Shown: piece by piece, positions 25,301 to 31,477 of the stretch
Layout: the number at the start of each line of letters is the position of its first letter
Numbering within the stretch: position 1 is the stretch's first letter
Assembly: GCA_025363315.1 (NCBI GenBank)
Contig: JANYED010000109.1
Coordinates: forward strand, 1-32,099
DNA from: Polaromonas sp.
GTDB lineage: Bacteria > Pseudomonadota > Gammaproteobacteria > Burkholderiales > Burkholderiaceae_C
Direction: 5' to 3'
DNA: 32,099 bases
Notes under the pieces: generated by a model
Told to the model about the DNA's origin: nothing
The model's input: only the letters and a program-made list of their open reading frames with translations
Databases searched by the model: none
Made by a program: the position numbers and the translations under genes

Positions 25301-25919
25301 GATTGATGGCTGGGAGGCACCCGCACTCACTGGCCTGTCTCGCGCGCCTGTGCCGTGGACAGTTGCTGAGCTGTACCGCTATTTGCGAGTTGGCTACACC
25401 CAGCAACACGGAATTGCCGCCGGGCCGATGGGCGCTGTGGTCAAAGAACTGGGTGCGCTGCCTGATGCTGACGTCTCTGCAATGGCCAACTACTTGGCTT
25501 CATTCACATCGCCAATCACCGACACGCAAAGCGACACCCGTGCTATGAAAGTAGTAGCTACGGCTCTGCAAAACGCAGGCGCCTTGCTGGGTTCAGGCCA
25601 GCGCTTGTTCAGCGGTGCATGCAGCGCTTGCCATCATGACGGTGACGGCCCCAAGCTGCTTGGCGTGAACCCGCCGCTGGCGTTAAACAGCAACCTGCAC
25701 AGCACCAGGCCAGACAATTTGATCAACATCATCTTGAGCGGCGTGCGTGAACCCGCCACGCAAGACATCGGCTACATGCCTGCTTTTAAATACGCGCTGA
25801 ATGACGCGCAAATCGCCGAGCTGGCCAACTACATGCGCAGCCGCTATGCGCCGGGTCAGCCTGCCTGGGGCAATCTGCCCGCTGACATTGCGCGGTTGCG
25901 CAAAGCCGCGACAGATTGA
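22317..25919 (+). CDS. nicB: Nicotinate dehydrogenase large subunit: molybdopterin domain, one membrane helix, three cytochrome c domains
   Basis: Predicted 1200 residues. Residues to about 735 are the molybdenum-cofactor domain of the isoquinoline 1-oxidoreductase type (GHVDLGTGIATALVQIVAEEL, WAGSQNPHVLRADLA, and the catalytic-glutamate motif PLGAGESS with E691). A single hydrophobic helix follows at about 776-796 (LQAGGVLAGLFGVAIAMIGW), preceded by KKR. Three CXXCH haem c motifs come next: CVGCH at 826-830, CGACH at 971-975 and CSACH at 1102-1106. Pseudomonas putida NicB has the same fusion and hydroxylates nicotinate to 6-hydroxynicotinate. There is no N-terminal Tat or Sec signal; the positive charges before the helix suggest the molybdenum domain is cytoplasmic and the cytochromes periplasmic. 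A dispersed repeat is read through at residues 740-752. The gene ends 2 bases from the convergent neighbour. Confidence 0.92.
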   Translation: MTRRADVARSRADFHAATGVLLVKRTPPVATPPAQGQPPTVQANPLEGDEILLAVWDDGSVNGLHGHVDLGTGIATALVQIVAEELDVDVGDINMLLGHTASVPNQGATIASASLQIHATPLRAAAAQARAWLVARAAEFQVLTTDYAKLLTGHDELLLDFNTPLKSPSDYRIVGTSTPRIDIPAKVTGALTFVHDMRVSGMLHGRVVRPPYVGADHGDFIGNTLLSVDESSIAHIPGIRAVVVIRDFVGIVAEREEHADQALRELRAHWKPWPGMPDQSDLTAAIKSNPSTQRRLVDEGNVDSAMAAADQKMPRSYVWPYQLHASIGPSCALADWQVDAMTVWAGSQNPHVLRADLAQLMGLPDTQINVIRMEAAGCYGRNCADDVAADAALLSRAVGAPVRVQLTREQESAWEPKGAAQLMQVNGGLNADGTVAAYDFQTSYPSNASPTLALLLTRTIEPVAQAFEMGDRTARPPYDYPNLRVAVNDMAPLVRASWLRGVSALPNSFAHESYIDELATAAGVDPVEFRLRYLQDPRAAELLKATADKAGWQVHTSPQSQAARGEILSGQGVGYARYNHSKWPGFGAAWAAWVADVEVNRRTGEVHVRRVVVGHDTGMLINPAGVQHQIHGNVVQTTSRALLEEVKFNPGSGTVANLEWGSYPILNFRDVPVIDIVTMPRPGEPPLGAGESSSVPGTAAIANAIFDATGVRFRQPPFTPEVVLAGLQGLNNGGSGYKKDLQPNKYGREQLLNNEQVDIKVPASSIWPTTKKRWLQAGGVLAGLFGVAIAMIGWRSVIAPVSPASANIYSLEVIERGRQLAALGNCVGCHTATDGVPNAGGRGLDTPFGQIYSTNLTPDATGIGNWSLPAFQRAMREGISRDGHYLYPAFPYTSYAKTTSEDLTALYAYLMAQPAVKSNPPQTQLAFPYSIRPLMAVWNGLFHDISPIKLEADQTAEWNRGNYLVNSLGHCGACHTPRNALGAERGGQAYLAGAVIDGWEAPALTGLSRAPVPWTVAELYRYLRVGYTQQHGIAAGPMGAVVKELGALPDADVSAMANYLASFTSPITDTQSDTRAMKVVATALQNAGALLGSGQRLFSGACSACHHDGDGPKLLGVNPPLALNSNLHSTRPDNLINIILSGVREPATQDIGYMPAFKYALNDAQIAELANYMRSRYAPGQPAWGNLPADIARLRKAATD
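24536..24570 (-). repeat. Dispersed 35-bp repeat, copy 3, inside the nicB coding sequence
   Basis: This copy is in reverse orientation and matches copy 1 at 33 of 35 positions. It encodes NicB residues about 740-752 ([10 protein letters not shown]) between the molybdenum domain and the membrane helix. Here it is read in a frame (AAT AAA TAC) that avoids the TAA that ends abmA in copy 2. Confidence 0.85.
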
Positions 25920-25921
25920 TT

Positions 25922-26668
25922 TCAGGGCGCTTGAAACCCACCCGCCCGATACGTCAACACCAGCGTGTCCCGATAGCCCTGTTCCCCATCCGCATGGTCA
26001 GGAAATATCGGCGTGGTTTCATGAATTACCCGCGCATCGTCCAGCAGCAGCGCCGTTAATGGCTCGCGCATCAAAAAGCGCACACCCTGCGGGCCGTTGG
26101 CGTCGAACACCCGCGTCTCGCCGCCTTTCACGCCATGGCGCGCAACCAGCATGACCACTACAAAGGCCACCCCATCGCGGTGCGCTCCCTCAGGCGTGGG
26201 GCGGCCCACGCCGCCTGCGGTGTCGATGCGGAACTGGTGTGCTTCTACAAACCATTTGTCGACAGCTTGTACCTGCGCGAACAGCTTGCCAAAACCTGCC
26301 AGCAAATCTGTCCAAGCGCTGGCATTTGCCACGCCAGGTTCCACAGGTTCAAACCATCGTTCGTATCCACCATGCAATGCGTTGTAATCTGTCGGTTGCC
26401 AATGTGCGCGATGCGCCGCCTGCGTCAAGGTGTTGGCAGTCACTTCTTGTACAAAGCATGCATGGCGGCGCTGCCGATAACTGCCACCGTCTTTCAGGTG
26501 CGCATCAGGCGGCAACTTATGCCACGACTGGCTCAAAGCATCCCAGTTTTTAACCCAATCTCCAGGCAGCTTGAGCGTACCGGTCAGCTCAGTAAGGTAA
26601 AGCAGACTCAGGCCGTCCTGGCTCAGGGCTTGAGCGGCGGGTTTTTGCGGGATAACAATATTGAACAT
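25922..26668 (-). CDS. 2OG-Fe(II) dioxygenase-like protein (2OG-Fe_Oxy_2 / PF10014 type)
   Basis: Predicted 248 residues from the ATG at 26668; the frame extends 25 codons upstream, but those residues look non-coding (Cys- and Arg-rich). Iron ligands are suggested by EGAHRDGVAF (HxD) and the distal His in DDARVIHETTPI, with YRDTLVLTYR providing the 2-oxoglutarate-binding Arg. Members of this family hydroxylate free amino acids such as isoleucine, although the product here cannot be predicted. It is convergent with nicB, the stops being 2 bases apart, and divergent from the DUF1840 gene across 120 bases. That gap holds a tandem GCTTGAATC pair near 26680-26698. No obvious link to nicotinate metabolism. 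Confidence 0.75.
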   Translation of the reverse strand: MFNIVIPQKPAAQALSQDGLSLLYLTELTGTLKLPGDWVKNWDALSQSWHKLPPDAHLKDGGSYRQRRHACFVQEVTANTLTQAAHRAHWQPTDYNALHGGYERWFEPVEPGVANASAWTDLLAGFGKLFAQVQAVDKWFVEAHQFRIDTAGGVGRPTPEGAHRDGVAFVVVMLVARHGVKGGETRVFDANGPQGVRFLMREPLTALLLDDARVIHETTPIFPDHADGEQGYRDTLVLTYRAGGFQAP

Positions 26669-26788
26669 GCCTATATTTTGCTTGAATCCGCTTGAATCAG
26701 ATCCAGCTTTGTGCCTACAGCATCTGCTGCAAAACCGTCCCATAATAAAACGTTATTTAAGTTAATTCGAACCTGAAAAGAACTCACC

Positions 26789-27091
26789 ATGCTGTACAAA
26801 TTCAAATCCAAAAATGCCGGCGATGTCATCATGCTGGAGGTCAATGGTCGAAAGGTGCTGGAAGTGATCGGCAAGGATGCAGGGCCGACCGGCATCATTT
26901 TGGCGGCGCAAATGCCAGCGGCTGTCAAAGCGCTGCAAGATGCGATTGCGCTTGAAGAGTCACACGATGAAAATCATGACGAAAACGTGGTGCAGGGCGA
27001 TTCGCCCGGGCTGCGGCAGCGTGCGATGCCCTTTATCGACATGCTCCAGCGCAACCATAAAGCAGGAACTGATGTGACTTGGGGCGTGTGA
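26789..27091 (+). CDS. DUF1840 family protein
   Basis: Predicted 100 residues, the normal length. It has the family opening MLYKFKSKNAGDVIMLEVNGRKVLEVIGKD, then GPTGIILAAQMPAAVKALQDAI, an acidic His-rich linker (EESHDENHDENV) and a C-terminal RQRAMPFIDMLQRNHKAGTDVTWGV. DUF1840 is small, cytoplasmic, widespread in betaproteobacteria and of unknown function. It stands alone between minus-strand genes with its own upstream region, and ends 13 bases before the stop of the convergent Bug gene. Confidence 0.88.
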   Translation: MLYKFKSKNAGDVIMLEVNGRKVLEVIGKDAGPTGIILAAQMPAAVKALQDAIALEESHDENHDENVVQGDSPGLRQRAMPFIDMLQRNHKAGTDVTWGV

Positions 27092-27104
27092 GCCTCAGAT
27101 CGCG

Positions 27105-28127
27105 CTAGTCGACCTTCGCACCAGAGGCCTTCACCACTTGCGCCCACTTGATGTGCTCGGCGTTGATGAAAGTGGTGAATTGCTCTGGCGTGTTGCCGCC
27201 CGGTATCGCCCCTTGAGCCAGTAACTTTTCCTTGACCGCAGCCGTGCCAAGGGCTTTGCTGGTCTCCTGCTGAATGCGATTGACGACATCTGGCGGCGTG
27301 CCGGCAGGCGCCAGCAAGCCAAACCACGAGCTGGCGTCAAAGCCCTTGAGGCCGGCAGCTTCTTCAATCGTCGGCAGCTCTGGCGTTGCTGCAGAACGCT
27401 GTGCGCTGGTGACAGCAAAGGCCTTGAGCTTGCCCGCTTTGATTTGCGGCAAGGCTGACGGCAGGTTGTCGAACATCACATCGACACTGCCGCCCATCAG
27501 GTCAAGCAGCGCCGGGCCAGAGCCCCGGTATGGAATATGCGTCATGAAGATACCCGTGCGAGATTTGAACAACTCCCCCGCCAGGTGAATTGATGTGCCA
27601 TTGCCGCTAGAAGCCATGCTGAGCTTGCCGGGATTGGCTTTGGCATACTTGACGAAATCTGGCACGCTGTTGATGTTCAGGGCACGCGCTTTGTCGACGT
27701 TCATCACCATTACATTCGGCACACCCGCCACCAGCGTGATGGGTGCAAAGTCTTTTTGGGAGTCGTAGGGCATCTTTGTGTACAGCGCCTTGTTGATGCC
27801 GTGTGTACCCACGGTGCCCATCAAAATCGTGTACCCATCCGGCGCAGACTTTGCCACCAGGTCTGCGCCAATGTTGCCGCCCGCACCAGCCTTGTTTTCA
27901 ACAATGAACGCTTGGCCAAAGGCTTTGGTCAGCTCGGGCGCCATGGCCCGCGCCAAAATATCGGTCGTGCCGCCCGCTGCAAATGGCACCACGATGCGCA
28001 CCGGCTTGTTGGGCCAGGCGCCTTGCGCTAAAGCAATAGACGTAACTGAAAGTGCTACTAAAAAAATAGCTGCTTGCGCCCATATTAATTGGGTTAGCGG
28101 CTTTTTTAATGGTTGAAGTGCAGTCAT
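27105..28127 (-). CDS. Bug-family (tripartite tricarboxylate transporter) periplasmic receptor, second of a tandem pair
   Basis: Predicted 340 residues. The mature part begins about residue 36 ([31 protein letters not shown]) and shows Bug hallmarks: [58 protein letters not shown] and [15 protein letters not shown]. Bug proteins bind carboxylates and related small acids in the periplasm, often without a linked TctAB transporter, as here. The signal peptide is odd: residues about 9-20 ([12 protein letters not shown]) are encoded by a copy of the dispersed repeat. No internal Met offers a shorter start. It lies 45 bases after the first Bug gene and is probably cotranscribed with it. Confidence 0.88.
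   Translation of the reverse strand: MTALQPLKKPLTQLIWAQAAIFLVALSVTSIALAQGAWPNKPVRIVVPFAAGGTTDILARAMAPELTKAFGQAFIVENKAGAGGNIGADLVAKSAPDGYTILMGTVGTHGINKALYTKMPYDSQKDFAPITLVAGVPNVMVMNVDKARALNINSVPDFVKYAKANPGKLSMASSGNGTSIHLAGELFKSRTGIFMTHIPYRGSGPALLDLMGGSVDVMFDNLPSALPQIKAGKLKAFAVTSAQRSAATPELPTIEEAAGLKGFDASSWFGLLAPAGTPPDVVNRIQQETSKALGTAAVKEKLLAQGAIPGGNTPEQFTTFINAEHIKWAQVVKASGAKVD
28066..28101 (+). repeat. Dispersed repeat, diverged copy 4, inside a signal-peptide coding region
   Basis: Shares the AGCTGCT-GCGCCC-TATT-ATTGGG skeleton with copies 1-3, with more substitutions, and is about one base longer at its right end. On the minus strand it encodes residues of the Bug signal peptide in the same frame in which copy 2 gives a stop. 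A single A to T change (TTA in place of TAA) keeps the frame open. Confidence 0.65.
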
Positions 28128-28172
28128 GGTCGATGCTTGAGAGGTGTGTCAGTCAGCTGCAGGCAATCGGCA

Positions 28173-29177
28173 TCAGTCTGCGTAAACGCCAGCCGCCTTA
28201 ATGATGGGACTCCATTTGGCGATCTCAGCGACCACAAACTTCTTGTGCTCGCCAGGTTCGACCCGCTTGTCCGTTACCACTACGGCGCCTAGGCCTTCTT
28301 GCTTCTTGATGAAGTCGGGGTCTTTCAAGGCAACTTTCAATGCGCTATTGAGTTTAGCCAGTACATCAGCCGGTGTACCTTTAGGCGCATACAACCCGTG
28401 CCATACCGTCACTTCAAAATTCTTCAAACCACTGGCTGCCAGAGTCGGCACGTTCCTGAGCGCGGCAGTCGTCAAAGGCTTCGCTGTTGTCACGCCGAAA
28501 ACCTTGACCTTCTTCGCCTCAATCTGGCTGGTGGTGTTGGTGGTTTGGTCGCACATCAGGTCAATCTGGCCGCCAATCAAATCAGTCATGGCGGGGGCTG
28601 TGCCCTTGTACGGTACGGTTGTCATGTCGACTTGAATCGCATTTTGAAAAAGCAGACCGCACAGATGCGATGCCGAGCCGATGCCAGCGTTACCCAAGTT
28701 AACTTTGTTTTTGTTTTCAGTGATCCAGGCGCCCAGCTCTTTGTAGTTGTTCGCTGCCATGCTGGGTTTTGAGATCAACGTCATCGGCACTTCATTGATC
28801 AAGCCCAGATATTCAAAGTCACTTTCAACCTTGAACGGAATGTTGCGCACCAGCGTGGGCATGGTCGACATGCCGATGTGATGCACCAGCAATGTGTAGC
28901 CGTCCGGTGCGGCCTTGGCGGTTTTGTTGGCACCAATGGAGCCGCCTGCACCGGCAGCGCTGTCAATCACGATGCTGATGCCACCTAGCGGCTTGCGCAT
29001 GGCTTCTGCCAGGTCGCGTGCAACGCGGTCAGTGGGGCCACCAGCGGCAAAAGGCACAACGATGGTGATGACTTTGTCCTTGGCTGGGAAGTCTGCCGAA
29101 TGTGCGGCGGTCAGCATGCCCCAAGTCAGCAACGCTGCACCAGCGATGGCGGTTGATTTTTTGAAAAATGAGTTCAT
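28173..29177 (-). CDS. Bug-family (tripartite tricarboxylate transporter) periplasmic receptor, first of a tandem pair
   Basis: Predicted 334 residues with a standard Sec signal (MNSFFKKSTAIAGAALLTWGMLTAAHSAD, cleavage after HSA). Bug motifs are [81 protein letters not shown] and WHGLYAPKGTPADVL. The ATG at 29177 is preferred over the one at 29213 because AGGAC lies 8 bases before it and the signal peptide is then normal. It differs substantially from its tandem neighbour, so the two probably bind different ligands. It follows the PaaK-like gene after 128 bases; the ligand is unknown. Confidence 0.9.
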   Translation of the reverse strand: MNSFFKKSTAIAGAALLTWGMLTAAHSADFPAKDKVITIVVPFAAGGPTDRVARDLAEAMRKPLGGISIVIDSAAGAGGSIGANKTAKAAPDGYTLLVHHIGMSTMPTLVRNIPFKVESDFEYLGLINEVPMTLISKPSMAANNYKELGAWITENKNKVNLGNAGIGSASHLCGLLFQNAIQVDMTTVPYKGTAPAMTDLIGGQIDLMCDQTTNTTSQIEAKKVKVFGVTTAKPLTTAALRNVPTLAASGLKNFEVTVWHGLYAPKGTPADVLAKLNSALKVALKDPDFIKKQEGLGAVVVTDKRVEPGEHKKFVVAEIAKWSPIIKAAGVYAD

Positions 29178-29305
29178 TAATGTGTGTCCTGACAACGGTA
29201 AATAAGTACGCAAGATAGCAAATTTGACTATTCATTACTTTAGCGGCTGCCTGCCAACCGTAAACCTCGGAAAACACTTACGCAACAACCCTGCATCGAC
29301 AGGGC

Positions 29306-30553
29306 TTACTTGTAGCTGCGCGCGTCTTCAATCACCTTGCCGTCGTTGGGCAGACTGCCCGGTGCCAGCATCTCCACGGTACCGCGCAATTTAGTCACGT
29401 CTCGAATCGCATCGCTGATTTTTTGGTCTAAACCGTCGTGGCCCGAAGCAGCTTCCACCTGAAAGTGCATGCTGTCATTGGCCATTTCGCCGCTAACGAC
29501 CAGGCGTGCCTTGATGACTTCCGGAAAGCGCCGAGCAATGGCGGCGACCTGACCAGGGTGGACAAACATCCCGCGAATCTTCACGGTCTGGTCAGCCCGA
29601 CCCATCCAGCCCTTGATGCGGCTGTTGGTGCGGCCGGTGGGGCAATGGCCCGGCAGCACGGCCGACAGATCACCGGTACCAAATCGGATCAGCGGGTAAT
29701 CAGGGTTCAGCGTGGTGACGACCAGTTCGCCAACTTCGCCTTCCGCCACTGGGTCGTCCGTGCCCGGCCTGACAATTTCAACAATCACGCCTTCGTCAAT
29801 TACCAGGCCTTGGCGTGATTCCGTCTCGTAGGCAATCAGCCCCAAGTCAGCCGTGGCATAACACTGGTAAACGGTCATGCCGCGCGCGGTAAACCAGTCA
29901 CGCAAGCTGGGTGGAAACGCTTCGCCGCCGACAAGGCCCTTTTTCATGCTGCTGATGTCTGCGCCAGTCTCTTGTGCTTTTTCGACCAGGATGCGCAAAA
30001 AGCTGGGTGTTCCTGCGTAGCCGTCGGGTCGCAATGCCGTAATCGCTTCTAACTGCTGTTCGGTTTGACCAATACCTGCGGGGAATACCGTGCAACCCAC
30101 AGCATGCAAACCCGATTCCATGATGAACGCGCCGGGCGTCATGTGGTAGCTGAACGAGTTGTGCGCTAAGTCGCCTGGACGAAAGCCCGCTGCGTACATC
30201 GCCCTTCCTGCTCGCCAGTAATCCCTAGCCGTCCCTTCGGGTTCATAAACAGGGCCAGGCGATGAAAACAGGCGCGGCATCTTCGGCCCGCGCAGCAAGG
30301 CGCTAAAACCGCCGAAGACGTCGTTCGGTTGCCCGACTTTTTGCAGATCATGCAAATCGCTTTTGCGCGTCACTGGCAGTTTGGCCAAAGCTTGACGCGA
30401 TGTGATGGTGCTCGCATCTACGCCAACCAGCAATTTGCCAAAGGCAGTCGTGTTTTTCTGCGCATTTGCAATTTGTTGCGGCAATGCGGCCATCAAAGCG
30501 CGCTCGCGAGCGTCTGGCGAGCGCGTTTCCAGCACATCAAAAAATGTATTCAT
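29306..30553 (-). CDS. PaaK-like phenylacetate-CoA ligase family protein
   Basis: Predicted 415 residues, the length of PaaK-type adenylate-forming ligases. Recognisable parts are KLPVTRKSDLHDLQ, YYAxADLG-like YQCYATADLGLIAYETE, GELVVTTLNPDYPLIRFGTGDLSAVLPG, RIKGWMGRADQTVKIRGMFVHPGQV and the C-terminal domain ending GSLPNDGKVIEDAR. At the ATP phosphate-binding loop the sequence is LFSSPGPVYEPEGTARDYW rather than the Ser/Thr/Gly-rich loop with Lys of classical PaaK, so nucleotide handling may differ. It starts 19 bases after a LivF gene and follows an ABC binding protein, a linkage suggesting activation of an imported aromatic or aliphatic acid. Substrate unknown. Confidence 0.85.
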   Translation of the reverse strand: MNTFFDVLETRSPDARERALMAALPQQIANAQKNTTAFGKLLVGVDASTITSRQALAKLPVTRKSDLHDLQKVGQPNDVFGGFSALLRGPKMPRLFSSPGPVYEPEGTARDYWRAGRAMYAAGFRPGDLAHNSFSYHMTPGAFIMESGLHAVGCTVFPAGIGQTEQQLEAITALRPDGYAGTPSFLRILVEKAQETGADISSMKKGLVGGEAFPPSLRDWFTARGMTVYQCYATADLGLIAYETESRQGLVIDEGVIVEIVRPGTDDPVAEGEVGELVVTTLNPDYPLIRFGTGDLSAVLPGHCPTGRTNSRIKGWMGRADQTVKIRGMFVHPGQVAAIARRFPEVIKARLVVSGEMANDSMHFQVEAASGHDGLDQKISDAIRDVTKLRGTVEMLAPGSLPNDGKVIEDARSYK

Positions 30554-30572
30554 GGCGATCCCTGACGACGAT

Positions 30573-31382
30573 TTAGGCCAACCACCGCTTGCGGCGCTTG
30601 TAGCTCTTTACGTCCTTAAAACTCTTGCGTTCACCACCGCCCATGCCGAGGTAAAACTCTTTGACGTCTTCGTTGTTGGCCAAGTCGCTTGCTGCGCCGT
30701 CCATCACCACCCGGCCGCTTTCCATGATGTAGCCGTAGTCGGCATACTTCAGAGCCATATTGGTATTTTGCTCGGCCACCAGGAAAGTCACTTGTTCCTT
30801 CTGGTTCAGGTCTTTGACAATCTCAAACACCTCTTCAACAATTTGCGGCGCTAGGCCCATAGAGGGTTCGTCCAGCAACACCATGGTGGGGCTGGCCATC
30901 AGCGCCCGGCCAATGGCGCACATTTGTTGCTCGCCGCCTGACGTGTACGCGGCTTGCGAAGCGCGACGTATTTTGAGGCGCGGAAAGTAGGCGTAAACCT
31001 TCTCCAGATTTTTGGCCACTTCGGCTTTTGACTTGAGCGTGTAGCCGCCCGTCAACAGGTTTTCTTCAATCGTCAAATGCGCAAAGCAGTGACGGCCTTC
31101 CATCACCTGAACAACGCCGCGCTGCACCAGGTCTGACGGCGACAGGTTTTCAATGCGCTCTCCGCGCAGTTCAATCGAGCCTTTGGTCACCTCGCCACGT
31201 TCACCTTTGAGCAGGTTGGACACGGCTCGCAATGTGGTGGTTTTACCTGCACCATTGCCGCCCAGAATGGCCACAATTTTGCCTTCAGGCACGCTCAGCG
31301 ACACGCCTTTTAAAACCAGAATCACGTGGTTGTAAATGACTTCGATTCCGTTGACGTTGAGAACTATTTTGGGTGTGTCCAT
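30573..31382 (-). CDS. livF: ABC transporter ATP-binding protein, LivF type (second importer)
   Basis: Predicted 269 residues from the ATG at 31382. The frame runs on upstream, but those codons cross the perfect inverted repeat at 31435-31465 and are not conserved-looking. Walker A is LGGNGAGKTTTL, signature YTSGGEQQMCAIGRAL, Walker B MVLLDEPSMGLAP, and the H-loop segment FLVAEQNTNMAL. The basic tail SFKDVKSYKRRKRWLA is an extension beyond standard LivF. It belongs to a different transporter from the nicotinate-linked one: its binding-protein gene lies just upstream, but its permease and LivG are not in the window. Confidence 0.9.
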   Translation of the reverse strand: MDTPKIVLNVNGIEVIYNHVILVLKGVSLSVPEGKIVAILGGNGAGKTTTLRAVSNLLKGERGEVTKGSIELRGERIENLSPSDLVQRGVVQVMEGRHCFAHLTIEENLLTGGYTLKSKAEVAKNLEKVYAYFPRLKIRRASQAAYTSGGEQQMCAIGRALMASPTMVLLDEPSMGLAPQIVEEVFEIVKDLNQKEQVTFLVAEQNTNMALKYADYGYIMESGRVVMDGAASDLANNEDVKEFYLGMGGGERKSFKDVKSYKRRKRWLA

Positions 31383-31434
31383 AAACTTTTGTTTTCTCCA
31401 ATTTTCAGCACTGCGCGCAATGCTGGAAATTAGA

Positions 31435-31465
31435 CTGTCATGCCGGACTTCATCCGGCATGACAG
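31435..31465. repeat. Perfect inverted repeat between binding-protein and livF genes
   Basis: CTGTCATGCCGGA (31435-31447) and its exact complement (31453-31465) flank a 5-base loop, giving a 13-bp stem. It starts 12 bases after the binding-protein stop and is not followed by a T run on the transcribed strand, so it resembles a REP-like or mRNA-stabilising element more than a terminator. Confidence 0.85.
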
Positions 31466-31477
31466 GGTATGTTGTGT

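Noticed and set aside
25551-25585. Possible fifth copy of the dispersed repeat (AGTAGTAGCTACGG)
   Set aside because: Only a short AT-rich and AGCT-containing stretch resembles the repeat; the GCCC-loop-GGGC core is absent.
22317-25919. Isoquinoline or generic aldehyde dehydrogenase instead of nicotinate dehydrogenase
   Set aside because: The family is shared, but the direct fusion to three haem c domains, the NicA match and the adjoining nicotinamidase, reductase and enamidase genes favour nicotinate.
29289-29304. CCCTG-N6-CAGGG hairpin after the PaaK-like gene as a terminator
   Set aside because: The stem is only 5 bp and no T run follows on the minus strand.
31383-31460. N-terminal extension of the LivF protein at 30573-31382
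   Set aside because: It would translate one arm of the perfect inverted repeat and part of an intergenic region; the ATG at 31382 gives a normal LivF N-terminus.
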